Shown here: positions 24,481 to 33,399 of the stretch, piece by piece
How positions within the stretch are numbered: the first letter of the stretch is position 1
Layout: each line of letters begins with the position of its first letter
Assembly (NCBI RefSeq): GCF_009604455.1
Contig: NZ_WEGL01000001.1
Location: 1,364,001 to 1,428,000, forward strand
Reading direction: 5' to 3'
From: Streptomyces sp. RB17
GTDB taxonomy: Bacteria > Actinomycetota > Actinomycetes > Streptomycetales > Streptomycetaceae
DNA: 64,000 nt
The notes under the pieces: generated by a model
The model's input: the letters and a program-made list of their open reading frames with translations, nothing else
Told to the model about the DNA's origin: nothing
Databases searched by the model: none
Program-made: the position numbers and the translations under genes

Positions 24481-24516
24481 AGCCGGGCGCCCCGGAGGGA
24501 CGGGGCGCCGCCGGCT
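24481..24516. terminator. Strong bidirectional hairpin between tetR and terD-like genes
   Basis: GGCGCCCCG (24486-24494) pairs perfectly with CGGGGCGCC (24501-24509). The helix extends outward with AGCCG against CGGCT past one bulged base. It separates two convergent genes ending at 24479 and 24530. Confidence 0.85.
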
Positions 24517-24529
24517 GTCGTACGACCGT

Positions 24530-25771
24530 CTACAGAGCCCGCGATCCCGGCTCCACCATGTTTCTCACCGTCCGGGCCTTGACGAAGTCGCCCAGTGCCG
24601 TCATGTCCCACTCGCCGGAGAACTGGCGGACCAGCTTGGCCATCATCACGCCCGTCTGGGGTTCGGCGTGGGTGAGGTCGAAGCGGACCAGTTCCTCGCC
24701 GGTGGTGGCGTCCAGCAGACGGCAGTAGGCCTTGGCGACCTCGGTGAACTTCTGTCCGGAGAAGGAGTTGACCGTGAAGACCAGGCCGGTGACCTCCTGG
24801 GAGAGGCGGCCGAGGTCGACCGTGATCACCTCGTCGTCGCCCGCGCCCTCACCGGTGAGGTTGTCGCCGGAGTGCCTGATCGCGCCGTTCAGGATGGTCA
24901 GCTTGCCGAAGTAGCAGCTGTCGATGTGGTTGCGCTGCGGGCCGTAGGCGATGACCGAGGCGTCCAGGTCGATGTCCCTGCTGTGGAACGCCGGCTCCCA
25001 GCCCAGCCCCATCTTGACCTGGGAGAGCAGCGGGCGGCCGCCCTTCGTCAGGGACACGGTCTGGTTCTTCTGGAGGCTGACCCGGCCCTTGTCGAGGTTG
25101 ATCTTCCCGGCACCCGGCGCCGGCGCGGGCGGGACCGGGGGAGCGGACACCGGCGGGGCCGGCGGGGTGACCGGCGGTTGCATGGCGGGCGGCGGCGGAG
25201 CGACCGGCTGCTGCGGCGGGGCCACGGGGGCGGCGGCCGGCTGCGAGGGTGCCGCGGGCGTGGCCGCCGGCTCCTCGACCGTCACCCCGAAGTCCGTCGC
25301 GATGCCGGCCAGCCCGTTGGCGTACCCCTGGCCGACCGCGCGGGCCTTCCAGGAGCCGCCCCGGCGGTAGATCTCCACGACGACCAGTGCCGTCTCCGCG
25401 CCGAGCTGCGGTGGGGTGAACGTGGCGAGGACCGCGCCGCCGTCCGCGTCGCGGAGCGTGGCCGTCGGCTCGATGCCCTGGAAGGTCTGGCCGGCCGCGT
25501 CCGGGCTGGCCGTGACCACGATCTTCTCGATGTCCGGCGGGACGGCGGCGGTGTCGACCGTGATCGCGTCCGGTGCGGCACCGCCGCCGGAGGCGTACGT
25601 CACCCCCGGCCCGGCCGGCTGGTTGTAGAAGATGAAGTCGTCGTCCGAGCGGACCTTGCCGTCGGCCGTGAGCAGCAGGCCCGACACGTCGAGCCGCACC
25701 GGAGCGGCGACGTCCACCGTCACGCGCGCGGCGGGGAGAGGGATGTTCGAGCCAGGGGTCATAGCTGTCAT
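24530..25771 (-). CDS. Double TerD-domain protein with proline-rich linker
   Basis: 413 residues. TerD domain 1 occupies about residues 1-165 (VDVSGLLLTADGKVRSDDDFIFYNQP, PPDIEKIVVTASPD, LVVVEIYRRGGSWKARAVGQGYANGL). A Pro/Ala linker of about 80 residues follows, then TerD domain 2 from about 250 (VKMGLGWEP, IDLDASVIAYGPQ, SGDNLTGEGAGDDEVITVDLGRL, VKFVFTVNSFSGQKF-like). The acidic D-L-D-A-S and DD-F-I-F-Y-N motifs are calcium-binding sites of the family. Ter-domain proteins act in envelope or chemical stress responses; no other ter genes lie here. It starts at 25771; GGAGT-like spacing is weak. Confidence 0.85.
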   Translation of the reverse strand: MTAMTPGSNIPLPAARVTVDVAAPVRLDVSGLLLTADGKVRSDDDFIFYNQPAGPGVTYASGGGAAPDAITVDTAAVPPDIEKIVVTASPDAAGQTFQGIEPTATLRDADGGAVLATFTPPQLGAETALVVVEIYRRGGSWKARAVGQGYANGLAGIATDFGVTVEEPAATPAAPSQPAAAPVAPPQQPVAPPPPAMQPPVTPPAPPVSAPPVPPAPAPGAGKINLDKGRVSLQKNQTVSLTKGGRPLLSQVKMGLGWEPAFHSRDIDLDASVIAYGPQRNHIDSCYFGKLTILNGAIRHSGDNLTGEGAGDDEVITVDLGRLSQEVTGLVFTVNSFSGQKFTEVAKAYCRLLDATTGEELVRFDLTHAEPQTGVMMAKLVRQFSGEWDMTALGDFVKARTVRNMVEPGSRAL

Positions 25772-25849
25772 GCCTGGTGAACGAACGACACCGCTTTACC
25801 GTTCCCTTACCCACCCCCAATCGGCTCAGGGGTCCGACCCCGAGTCCCC

Positions 25850-26839
25850 TCAGGGCACCACCACGATCTTCCGCCCCACCCCGGCCGCGAACTGCTCCAG
25901 CGCCTGCGGGTACCGCGCCAGCGGGATCCGGTCGCTGATGAACACCTGCGGGTCCAGCACTCCGTTCGCGAACAGCTCGGCCGCCCGCTCGAAGCTGTGC
26001 AGCACCGCCATGGAGCCGGTGATGGTGATCTCCTGGTTGTAGATGCGGTACGGGTCGATCGTCACCCGGGTCGCGTAGTCGGCCACCCCGAACTGCAGGA
26101 ACGTGCCCGCCTTCGCCACCCGGCCCAGGCCGTCCTGGATCGCCGCCGCGTTGCCGGTCGCGTCCACGACCACGTCCCAGCCCTGCGGGCGGTCCAGTTC
26201 GTCCGCGCTCGCCGCCGAGGCGGACACGCCCAGCTGCCGGGCCGTCTCCAGCCGGGCCGGGTTCACGTCGATTACGTCCACGCTCGCCGCGCCGGTCCGC
26301 TTGGCCAGCTCCAGCATCATCAGTCCCATGGTCCCGGAGCCGTAGATCAGGACGTGCGCGCCGAGGCGGGACTGCAGGACGTCGTAGCCGCGCACCGCGC
26401 AGGACAGCGGCTCCACCAGGGCCGCGTCCTCGGTGCGCACGTGCTCGGGCAGTTTCACGCAGTTGGCCACGGGGGCGAGAGCGTACTGTGCGGCCCCGCC
26501 GGCCGTGGTCACGCCGATCGCGGCCCACCGTTCGCACAGGTTGTTGTGGCCGGTGCGGCAGTAACGGCACTCGTAGCAGTACAGGGAGGGGTCCACGGCC
26601 ACCCGGTCGCCGACCGCGACCTCGGTGACCTGGCTGCCGACGCCGGCCACCTCGCCCGCGAACTCGTGCCCGGGGACGATCGGCAGCTTGGGCGCGAACT
26701 CGCCCTGGAGGATGTGCAGATCCGTGCCGCACAGGCCGCAGGCCGCCACCTCGACGACGACCTCGCGGGGTCCCGGCGTCGGGTCGGGCACCTCGGTGAC
26801 GACGGCGCGGCCCACGGACTCGATGACGGCGGCCTTCAT
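25850..26839 (-). CDS. Zinc-dependent polyol/threonine-type dehydrogenase
   Basis: 329-residue medium-chain dehydrogenase: catalytic zinc ligands in CGLCGTDLH (Cys34 region) and GHEFAGEV, four-cysteine structural zinc site CYECRYCRTGHNNLC, NAD-binding loop YGSGTMGLMMLELAKRTGA, and V-I-D-V-N selecting NAD. It best resembles sorbitol/L-iditol and related polyol dehydrogenases. The start (ATG at 26839) overlaps the stop of the permease gene, making it the last gene of a DeoR-SBP-permease-permease-dehydrogenase operon, so it should oxidise the imported polyol to a keto sugar. The exact substrate is inferred. Confidence 0.88.
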   Translation of the reverse strand: MKAAVIESVGRAVVTEVPDPTPGPREVVVEVAACGLCGTDLHILQGEFAPKLPIVPGHEFAGEVAGVGSQVTEVAVGDRVAVDPSLYCYECRYCRTGHNNLCERWAAIGVTTAGGAAQYALAPVANCVKLPEHVRTEDAALVEPLSCAVRGYDVLQSRLGAHVLIYGSGTMGLMMLELAKRTGAASVDVIDVNPARLETARQLGVSASAASADELDRPQGWDVVVDATGNAAAIQDGLGRVAKAGTFLQFGVADYATRVTIDPYRIYNQEITITGSMAVLHSFERAAELFANGVLDPQVFISDRIPLARYPQALEQFAAGVGRKIVVVP

Positions 26840-27663
26840 TTCACGGCTCCCAACGACAGGCCCTGGACCAGCTTGTCCTGGGCGGCGAACCCCGCGGCGA
26901 GCACCGGCAGGGAGACGACGAGCGACGCGGCGCACACCTTGGCCAGGAACAGGCCCTGGCTGGTGATGAAGCCGGTCAGGAAGACGGGGGCGGTCTCGGC
27001 GACCACGCCCGTGAGGACTCGGGCGAAGAGAAGCTCGTTCCAGCTGAAGATGAAGCAGATCAGCGCGGTGGCGGCGATGCCGGGCAGGGCGATCGGCGCG
27101 ACCACGCGCGCGAGGACGGTCGGCAGCCGGGCGCCGTCGATCTGTGCCGCCTCGATCACCGCCACCGGGACCTCGGCGAGGAACGACTGCATCATCCACA
27201 CCGCGATCGGCAGGTTCATGGAGGTGTAGAGGATGACCAGGAGCCAGATGTTGTCGAGCATCCCGGTGTTCTTCGCGAACAGGTAGATCGGCAGCAGACC
27301 GGCCACCACCGGCAGCATCTTCGTGGACAGGAAGAAGAACAGGACGTCCGTCCACTTGCGGACCCGCCGGACGGACAGCGCGTACGCCGCCGGCAGGGCG
27401 AGGAGCAGCACGCAGACCGTCGACACCACGGACGCCACCGTGGAGTTGATCAGGGCCGGCCAGGGGCTCGCGCCGCCGCCCGCCCCGAAGAACTCGCGGT
27501 AGCCGTCGAGGGTCAGCGAGGCGGCGAAGGACGGCGGGTTGGTCGCCGCGTCCGCCTCGGAGTGGAAGGACGTCAGCGCCATCCAGGCGATGGGCAGGAA
27601 GAACACGATCCCGACGAGCCAGGCAACGAGACCCAGCCCGTTACGGCGCAGTACGGCGTTCAT
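26836..27663 (-). CDS. Carbohydrate ABC transporter permease (MalG type)
   Basis: 275 residues, six predicted membrane helices, with the EAA loop EAAQIDGARLPTVLARVVAPIALPGIAATALICF facing the ATPase. N-terminal LGLVAWLVGIVFFLPIAWMALTSF is the first helix. It overlaps the MalF-type partner upstream and the dehydrogenase downstream by 4 bases each. No ATPase gene is present, as is usual for streptomycete sugar importers that share the MsiK ATPase. Confidence 0.92.
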   Translation of the reverse strand: MNAVLRRNGLGLVAWLVGIVFFLPIAWMALTSFHSEADAATNPPSFAASLTLDGYREFFGAGGGASPWPALINSTVASVVSTVCVLLLALPAAYALSVRRVRKWTDVLFFFLSTKMLPVVAGLLPIYLFAKNTGMLDNIWLLVILYTSMNLPIAVWMMQSFLAEVPVAVIEAAQIDGARLPTVLARVVAPIALPGIAATALICFIFSWNELLFARVLTGVVAETAPVFLTGFITSQGLFLAKVCAASLVVSLPVLAAGFAAQDKLVQGLSLGAVK

Positions 27664-28595
27664 GCGCGGGACACCTCCTCGCGGAACAGGGACGACACCA
27701 CGCGCAGGGCGAAGGTGGCGATGATGATCGAGCCGATGACGACCAGGACGCCGGCGGCCGAGGCGAGACCGTTCTCGTGGGCCTGGTAGAAGCTCTGGTA
27801 GACGGTGTAGGGCAGGTTGGCGGTGCCGAGCCCGCCGGACGTGATCGTGAAGACCGCGTCGAAGTTCTGGACGATGTAGATCGAGCCCAGCAGCGCGCCG
27901 AGTTCGAGATAGCGGCGCAGATGCGGCAGCGTCAGATGGCGGAAGATCTGCCAGTCGTTCGCGCCGTCCACGCGTGCGGCCTCGATCTGCTCGGGGTCAC
28001 GGCTCTGCAGTCCGGCGAGCAGGATCAGCATCATGAACGGCGTCCACTGCCACACCAGGGAGGCCTCGACCGCGAGCAGCGGGGTGTTGGAGATCCAGTC
28101 GGGCTGTGGGCCGCCCACATAGTGCAACAACCCATTGAGCAGGCCGTATTCGGGGTTGTAGAGCACATGCTTCCAGAGCAGGGCCGCGGCCACCGGGACG
28201 ACGAGGAAGGGGGCGATCAGCAGGGTCCGTACGACGCCCCTGCCGCGGAACTTCCGGTTCAGCAGCAGCGCCAGCGCCAGCCCGAGGACCAGGCTGACCA
28301 GCACCACCGTCACCGTGAGCAGCACGGTCGTCCAGACCGAGTGGCGCAGGTCGGCGTCGGTCAGGACCTGGCGGTAGTTGTCCAGGCCGGTGAAGCGGCG
28401 GGCCTTGGGGTAGAGGGCGTTCCAGTCGAAGAGGGAGATGACCAGCGTGGCCACGAACGGCAGCTGGGTCACGACGATCATGAAGACGAGGGCGGGCATG
28501 AGGGGGGCCCGGGTGGCCCAGGCGCGCAGGCGGGCGGAGGGCTGCCGCGTGGCGCGTACCGGTGCGGTCGCAAGAGGTGCTGTCGTCGCGGTCAT
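27660..28595 (-). CDS. Carbohydrate ABC transporter permease (MalF type)
   Basis: 311 residues with six membrane helices and an EAA loop (EQIEAARVDGANDWQIFRHLTLPHLRRYLELGALL). The N-terminal cytoplasmic part is followed by APLMPALVFMIVVTQLPFVATLVISLFDWN. The start, ATG 28595, overlaps the substrate-binding protein stop (ATGA). It forms the membrane channel with the MalG-type neighbour. The operon context suggests a polyol substrate such as sorbitol or mannitol. Confidence 0.92.
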   Translation of the reverse strand: MTATTAPLATAPVRATRQPSARLRAWATRAPLMPALVFMIVVTQLPFVATLVISLFDWNALYPKARRFTGLDNYRQVLTDADLRHSVWTTVLLTVTVVLVSLVLGLALALLLNRKFRGRGVVRTLLIAPFLVVPVAAALLWKHVLYNPEYGLLNGLLHYVGGPQPDWISNTPLLAVEASLVWQWTPFMMLILLAGLQSRDPEQIEAARVDGANDWQIFRHLTLPHLRRYLELGALLGSIYIVQNFDAVFTITSGGLGTANLPYTVYQSFYQAHENGLASAAGVLVVIGSIIIATFALRVVSSLFREEVSRA

Positions 28596-29956
28596 CGTCC
28601 CTCGTACTCCTTGGAGATCTTCTCGGCGAGCGCCTGCGATTTCTTCAGGGCCGACTCGACGGACTGGCGTCCGGCGATGGCCGCGCTGATCTCCTGGGAG
28701 ACCTTGGTGCCGAGGTCGGTGAACTCGGGGATGTCGACGAACTGGATGCCGGGCGCGGGGCGCGGCTGTACGCCCGGGTCGTTCGGGCGGGCGCTCTCGA
28801 TGGCCTGCTTCGTCATGTCCTGGAAGGCGGCGGCCGACCTGCGGTAGTCGGCGTTGGTGTAGGTCGACGCGCGCTTGCCCGCCGGGACGTTCGGCCAGCC
28901 GCTGGTCCGGCCGACCAGCTGCTCGTAGCCCTTGCCGGATGCCCATGACACGAACTTCCAGGCCTTGTCCGGGTTGCGGGAGGCCTTCTGGATGCCCCAG
29001 GCCCAGGTGTAGAGCCAGCCGGAGGACGGGGTCTTCTCCACGGGGGCGGGGGCGTAGCCGAGCTTGCCGCTGACGGGGGAGCCGTTCGCCTCCAGCAGGC
29101 CGGCCGCGGAGGTGGCGTCGTACCACATGGCGACCTTGCCCTGGGTCATGTCGTTGAGGCACTCGGCGAAGCCGGACTGGGCGGCGCCGGACTCGCCGTG
29201 CCCCCGCACCAGGTCGACATAGAACTTCGTCGCCTTCTCGAACTCGGGGGAGTCCAGGTGCGCCTTCCAGTTCTTGTCGAACCAGGTCCCGCCGAAGGTG
29301 TTCACCACCGTGGTCAGCGGCGCGATCATCTCGCCCCAGCCGGGCAGGCCGCGCAGGCAGATGCCCTTCATGCCGGGCCGGGCGCCGTCCACCTGCGCGG
29401 CGAGGCCGGCGACCTGCTGCCAGGTGGGATGCGCCGGCATCGTCAGGCCCTTCGCCGCGAACACGTCCTTGCGGTACATCAGGAAGGACGACTCGCCGTA
29501 GAAGGGCTGGCCGTAGAGCTTGCCGTCGGAGGCGGTCAGGGACTGGCGCATGGGCCCGAGGACGTCCTGTTCGTCGTACGACGGGTCCCTTGCGACGTAC
29601 GAGTTCATCTCGTGCAGCCAGCCGTTGCGGGCGTAGATCGGTATCTCGTAGTTGCTCAGCGTCGCCACGTCGTACTGGCCCGCCTGGTTGGCGAAGTCCT
29701 GGCTGATCTTGTCGCGGACGTCGTTCTCGGGGAGGACGGTGAAGTTGACCTTGATGCCGGTCTCCTTGGTGAAGCGCGGGGCGAGCTTCTGGAGTTCGGT
29801 CATCTGGGGGTTGTTGACCATCAGCACGTTGATGGAGTTGCCACCACCGGTCCCGCCCGCACCGACCCAGCAGCCGGAGAGCAGCGGGGCGAGCAGCGTC
29901 CCTGCGGCGGCCATGGCGAGCGTGGCTCGCGGCCTCCGTCGGCTCTGGGTTCGCAT
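28592..29956 (-). CDS. Sugar/polyol ABC transporter substrate-binding lipoprotein
   Basis: 454 residues. Lipoprotein signal MRTQSRRRPRATLAMAAAGTLLAPLLSGC with the lipobox L-L-S-G-C. The mature part is a family 1 extracellular solute-binding protein (INVLMVNNPQMTELQKLAPRFTKETGIKVNFTVLPE, GWLYTWAWGIQKASRNPDKAWKFVSWAS). I chose ATG 29956, which follows GGAGCG; a start 36 bases upstream lacks a site. It captures the substrate for the two permeases encoded immediately downstream. Confidence 0.9.
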   Translation of the reverse strand: MRTQSRRRPRATLAMAAAGTLLAPLLSGCWVGAGGTGGGNSINVLMVNNPQMTELQKLAPRFTKETGIKVNFTVLPENDVRDKISQDFANQAGQYDVATLSNYEIPIYARNGWLHEMNSYVARDPSYDEQDVLGPMRQSLTASDGKLYGQPFYGESSFLMYRKDVFAAKGLTMPAHPTWQQVAGLAAQVDGARPGMKGICLRGLPGWGEMIAPLTTVVNTFGGTWFDKNWKAHLDSPEFEKATKFYVDLVRGHGESGAAQSGFAECLNDMTQGKVAMWYDATSAAGLLEANGSPVSGKLGYAPAPVEKTPSSGWLYTWAWGIQKASRNPDKAWKFVSWASGKGYEQLVGRTSGWPNVPAGKRASTYTNADYRRSAAAFQDMTKQAIESARPNDPGVQPRPAPGIQFVDIPEFTDLGTKVSQEISAAIAGRQSVESALKKSQALAEKISKEYEGR

Positions 29957-29995
29957 GGGTCGCTCCTGGAGATATCGGGATATAAGGGGCACTTG

Positions 29996-30012
29996 GGGGT
30001 GTGAAGCACCCC
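29996..30012 (-). terminator. Small hairpin between deoR and the ABC operon
   Basis: GGGGTG (29996-30001) pairs with CACCCC (30007-30012) around TGAAG. In the minus direction it lies just after the DeoR stop and before the substrate-binding protein gene, so it may end or attenuate the regulator transcript. The sequence between it and the operon start (TATCCCGATATC) is locally AT-rich and may hold the operon promoter. Confidence 0.45.
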
Positions 30013-30032
30013 TCAGGGAGTGGGTTGGACTT

Positions 30033-30803
30033 TCAGACCCGGATGACCTGCGGGCCCAGCAGGGAGTAGCGGTGTGCCTCGGCGGCCGGGAGCTGGGTGC
30101 TCGTCACGATCGTCTCCAGGGCGCCTATCTCGGCGAACCGGCAGAAGCTGACCGCGCCGAACTTGGTGTGCACGCCCGCGAAGACGGTGCGGCGCGCGGC
30201 CCGTATCGCCTGCGCCTTGACCTCGCTGACCGCCGGGTCGGGGGTGGTCAGGCCGTGCTCGCGGGAGATGCCGTTGGCGCCGATGTAGGCGAGGTCGATC
30301 ACGAAACCGGCGAGCATCTTCGTCGTCCAGTGGTCGACGGTGGCCAGCGTGCCGGCCCGGACGCGGCCGCCGAGCAGCAGCACCGAGACGTGCTCGGCCT
30401 CCGCGAGGGCGCCCGCGACCGGCAGCGACGCGGTGACCACGGTCAGCGGCCGGCCGGCCGGCAGGGCCTCGGCGATGAGCTGCGGGGTGAAGCCCTCGTC
30501 CACGAAGACCGTCTCGGCGTCCCCGAGCAGCTCGGCCGCGGCGGCCGCGATCCGGCGCTTCTCGGGCACATGGCTGGTGGCGCGGAAGGCGAGCGTCGTC
30601 TCGAAACCGGCGCTCTCCACCGGATAGGCGCCGCCGTGCGTACGACGGACCAGTCCATGGTCCTCCAGGGCGCGCAGATCGCGCCGGATGGTCTCCCTGG
30701 CCACGCCCAGCTCGGCGGCGAGCGCGGTGACGTCGACCGAGCCGGTGGCGCGCGCGGCCCGCACGATCTCGCGCTGGCGTTCTTCCGCCGTCCTCGTGCT
30801 CAT
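30033..30803 (-). CDS. DeoR-family sugar-responsive regulator
   Basis: 256 residues: N-terminal DeoR helix-turn-helix (RQREIVRAARATGSVDVTALAAELGVARETIRRDLRALEDHGLVRRTHGGA) and a C-terminal sugar-phosphate sensor domain (LLGDAETVFVDEGFTPQLIAEALPAGRPLTVVTASLPVAGAL, YIGANGISREHGLTTPD). It probably represses the polyol ABC operon immediately downstream and is relieved by a phosphorylated sugar. I chose the ATG at the MSTRTAEERQ start; a longer GTG reading adds 40 unrelated residues. Confidence 0.92.
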   Translation of the reverse strand: MSTRTAEERQREIVRAARATGSVDVTALAAELGVARETIRRDLRALEDHGLVRRTHGGAYPVESAGFETTLAFRATSHVPEKRRIAAAAAELLGDAETVFVDEGFTPQLIAEALPAGRPLTVVTASLPVAGALAEAEHVSVLLLGGRVRAGTLATVDHWTTKMLAGFVIDLAYIGANGISREHGLTTPDPAVSEVKAQAIRAARRTVFAGVHTKFGAVSFCRFAEIGALETIVTSTQLPAAEAHRYSLLGPQVIRV

Positions 30804-31003
30804 CTCGTCACCCACCTTCCCGCGGAACTGCCCGTTCGGGCCCATGGGGGAAGTTCTACAGCGGGTGCGCGGCACTGACCAGGCCTGTTGCGGGCCCGAT
30901 ACTGCCCGCTTGTGCCCGTTCACCGAGGGCGCTGCCCGGCGTGGACCTGCGCGGCCGTGTCCGGCGGGGTGGGAGCGGGCGTCCCGGATGCCCGTAGACG
31001 GCG

Positions 31004-31032
31004 GCGGGCGGGCCCGTTCGGTGCCCGCCCGC
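31004..31032 (-). terminator. 10-bp GC hairpin downstream of the uronate dehydrogenase gene
   Basis: GCGGGCGGGC (31004-31013) pairs perfectly with GCCCGCCCGC (31023-31032) around a 9-base loop. It lies about 45 bases beyond the udh stop (31077, minus strand). Nothing else is evident in 30804-31076. Confidence 0.75.
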
Positions 31033-31076
31033 GCGCGTGAGCGATCGTTTTCCGCCTCCCGGGGCCTTCGCCGGGC

Positions 31077-31886
31077 TCAGTACGGCCAGATCGGCGGGTC
31101 GTTCACGAAGTGCCCGCCGAGGTGGCTGTGCGCCGGGTCGGCCGGGTCCAGCTCGCCCTGCTCGGCGATCAGCTTCTCGGCGTACGGCTCGGAGTCGTCC
31201 TGCGGCTCGTAGCCGAGCGCCCGCGCGGTGGTCAGGTCCCACCACAGCCGGGTGTTGGCGGAGGAGCCGTACACGACCGTGTGGCCGACCTCCTCGGCGG
31301 TCAGGGCCGCGTGGAAGAGACGGGCGCCGTCGGCCGGGCTCATCCACACCGAGAGCATGCGCACGCTGGTCGGCTCCGGGAAGCAGGAGCCGATCCGCAC
31401 GGACACGGTCTCCAGTCCGTGCTTGTCCCAGTACAGCTGTGCGAGGTCCTCACCGAAGGACTTGGACAGGCCGTAGAAGGTGTCCGGGCGGCGCGGGGTG
31501 TCGACCGGGATCAGCGGCTCGCCCGCGCGCGGGGCGGGGGTGAAGCCGACGGCGTGGTTGGAGGAGGCGAAGACGATCCGGGGCACACCCTCCTCGCGGG
31601 CGGCCTCGTAGAGGTTGTAGGTGCCCTCGATGTTGGACCTCAGGATCTTCTCGAAGGGGGCCTCCAGGGAGATGCCCGCGAGGTGCAGGACCGCGTCCAC
31701 GCCCCGTACGGCCTCGCGCAGGGCCGCCGTGTCGGTGAGGTCGGCGGTGATCGCGTCCGGCGCGTCCTCGACGGGCCGCACGTCGAACAGGCGCAGCGTG
31801 TAGCCGTACTCCGGCAGCAGGGATCGCATCAGGGTGCCGAGCCCCCCGGCGGCGCCGGTGAGCAGAACGGTGCGGGGTGCGGGCAT
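31077..31886 (-). CDS. udh: Uronate dehydrogenase (NAD-dependent, SDR)
   Basis: 269-residue extended SDR strongly resembling Agrobacterium uronate dehydrogenase: TVLLTGAAGGLGTLMRSLLPEYG nucleotide loop, VDAVLHLAGISLEAPFEKILRSNIEGTYNLYEAAREEGVPRIVFASSNHAVGF, catalytic Y-G-L-S-K (Y-x-x-x-K), and VRIGSCFPEPTSVRMLSVWMS. It oxidises galacturonate or glucuronate to the aldarolactone. It is divergent from kdgD across 230 bases, the next enzyme but one of the same oxidative route. The aldarate dehydratase (gudD/garD) is not in the window. Confidence 0.88.
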   Translation of the reverse strand: MPAPRTVLLTGAAGGLGTLMRSLLPEYGYTLRLFDVRPVEDAPDAITADLTDTAALREAVRGVDAVLHLAGISLEAPFEKILRSNIEGTYNLYEAAREEGVPRIVFASSNHAVGFTPAPRAGEPLIPVDTPRRPDTFYGLSKSFGEDLAQLYWDKHGLETVSVRIGSCFPEPTSVRMLSVWMSPADGARLFHAALTAEEVGHTVVYGSSANTRLWWDLTTARALGYEPQDDSEPYAEKLIAEQGELDPADPAHSHLGGHFVNDPPIWPY

Positions 31887-32041
31887 CCTCGGTTCTCCTT
31901 GCGGCCGGTATTCACATACGTGGACACGCTAGAGAGTTTCTCCGCGCACCGTCAAGCGTCCCGTGATGTCGGTGAATTCGCTCCGGATGCTGCGGGTTTG
32001 CCTGCTTGACCTGCCATAAGAAGGCGCTTTAGCGTGGTCGC

Positions 32042-32076
32042 GTTCAGAAATATGGACGTGGATCAGAAACATGCAC
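32042..32076. promoter_or_regulatory. Operator-like repeats in the udh/kdgD promoter region
   Basis: GTTCAGAAATATGGAC (32042-32057) is followed by the related GATCAGAAACATGCAC (32061-32076); starts are 19 bases apart, about two helical turns. The first resembles GTTCAGTATATCGAAC found between iclR and aldH at 59724-59739. Binding by an IclR-type regulator is inferred from this resemblance. Confidence 0.4.
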
Positions 32077-32116
32077 CGCGTGCCTCCATGCACCGGCATG
32101 TCCCAAGGGAGAGCCC

Positions 32117-33058
32117 GTGACGCCAGCCCCTCTCACCGAACGGCTCCGCGAACCGAGCGGGCCACTCTTCTTCCCCGTCACGGCCTACGGCCCCGACGGC
32201 TCGCTCGACCTCGACGTCTACCGCACCCACGTCCGCCGGGGCGTCGGCGCCGGTGCCGCCGCCGTCTTCGCCTGCTGCGGCACCGGGGAGTTCCACGCGC
32301 TGCTGCCGGAGGAGTTCGAGGCCTGCGTCCGGGTGGCCGTGGAGGCGGCCGAGGGGCGCGTTCCGGTCGTCGCGGGCGCCGGCTACGGCACCGCTCTCGC
32401 CGTCCGCTACGCCCGGCTCGCCGAGCAGGCCGGCGCGGACGGCCTCCTCGCCATGCCGCCGTATCTCGTCCTGGCCGGTCAGGAGGGCCTGCTGCGGCAC
32501 TACCGTGAGCTCGCCGCGGCCACCGCCCTGCCGTTGATCGTCTACCAGCGCGACAACGCCGTCTTCACCCCGGGGACGGTGGCCGAACTCGCCCGCACCG
32601 ACGGGATCATCGGCCTCAAGGACGGCCTCGGCGACCTCGACCTGATGCAGCGGATCATCAGTGCCGTACGCACCGAGGTCCCCGGCGACTTCCTGTACTT
32701 CAACGGCCTGCCCACCGCCGAGCAGACCCAGCTCGCCTACCACGCCCTCGGCGTCCCCCTCTACTCCTCGGCCGTCTTCTGCTTCGCCCCCGAGATCGCC
32801 CTCGCCTACCACCGGGCCCTGAACGCGGGCGACACCGCGACCCTCCGGCGTCTCCTCGACGGCTTCTACCGCCCGTTCGTGGAACTGCGCGCCCAGGGCC
32901 GCGGCTACGCCGTCTCGCTCGTCAAGGCGGGCGTACGGCTGCGCGGCCTGGACGTCGGCGAGGTCCGGCCCCCGCTGCACGAGCCGACGGAGGACCATGT
33001 CAAACAACTCGCCCATCTGATCGAGCGGGGCTATGCGCTACTGGAGGGGGACACGTGA
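32117..33058 (+). CDS. kdgD: 5-dehydro-4-deoxyglucarate dehydratase
   Basis: 313-residue DHDPS-family lyase. KdgD hallmarks are the opening PSGPLFFPVTAYGPDGSLDLD, the loop F-A-C-C-G-T-G-E-F-H-A-L, PLIVYQRDNAVFTP (catalytic Tyr) and the Schiff-base Lys in IIGLKDGLGDLDLMQ. It converts 5-keto-4-deoxyglucarate to alpha-ketoglutarate semialdehyde with loss of CO2 and water. GTG start 32117 follows AAGGGAGAG. It is paired divergently with udh; the product would be finished by the aldehyde dehydrogenase at 59790. Confidence 0.92.
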   Translation: MTPAPLTERLREPSGPLFFPVTAYGPDGSLDLDVYRTHVRRGVGAGAAAVFACCGTGEFHALLPEEFEACVRVAVEAAEGRVPVVAGAGYGTALAVRYARLAEQAGADGLLAMPPYLVLAGQEGLLRHYRELAAATALPLIVYQRDNAVFTPGTVAELARTDGIIGLKDGLGDLDLMQRIISAVRTEVPGDFLYFNGLPTAEQTQLAYHALGVPLYSSAVFCFAPEIALAYHRALNAGDTATLRRLLDGFYRPFVELRAQGRGYAVSLVKAGVRLRGLDVGEVRPPLHEPTEDHVKQLAHLIERGYALLEGDT

Positions 33059-33090
33059 ACGCCCTCGGCCCGTGCTGGAGGAGGGCGCCT

Positions 33091-33399
33091 GGGCGGGTGT
33101 CGGGTGTTGTCCGGAGTGGGTGTGCCGGGCGGGCGTCGGGTGGCGTCCGGGGTGGGGCGTGTGGGCGGGCGTCGGGTGGCGTGCGGAGGAGGGTGTACGG
33201 GCGGGCGTCGGGTGGCGTGCGGGCGGGCGTCGGGTGGCGCCCAGAGGGGGTGTCTGGGCGGGCGTTGCGTGCCGTCCGGAGTGGGGCGTGTGGGCGGGCG
33301 TTGCGTGCGGTCCGGGGTGGGGCGCGTGGGCGGGTGTCGGGTGGCGTCCGGAGGCGTGTGTCCGGGCGGGCGTTGCGTGTGGTCTGGAGGGGGCGTGTG
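33091..33399. repeat. GC-rich 36-bp minisatellite, nine units
   Basis: Units begin at 33091, 33127, 33163, 33199, 33221, 33256, 33292, 33328 and 33364. Seven are exactly 36 bp, one is 35 and one is a 22-bp partial. Each opens GGGCGGGYGTYGSGTG and drifts after that. The array fills most of the 482-base gap between kdgD and the next gene. All frames stay open on both strands because of the repeat, but no start, Shine-Dalgarno or codon bias supports coding. Runs of G on the plus strand could form G-quadruplexes. Confidence 0.9.

Noticed and set aside
33091..33399. CRISPR array
   Set aside because: The 36-bp units abut directly with no unique spacers, drift in sequence, and no cas genes are present; it is a minisatellite.
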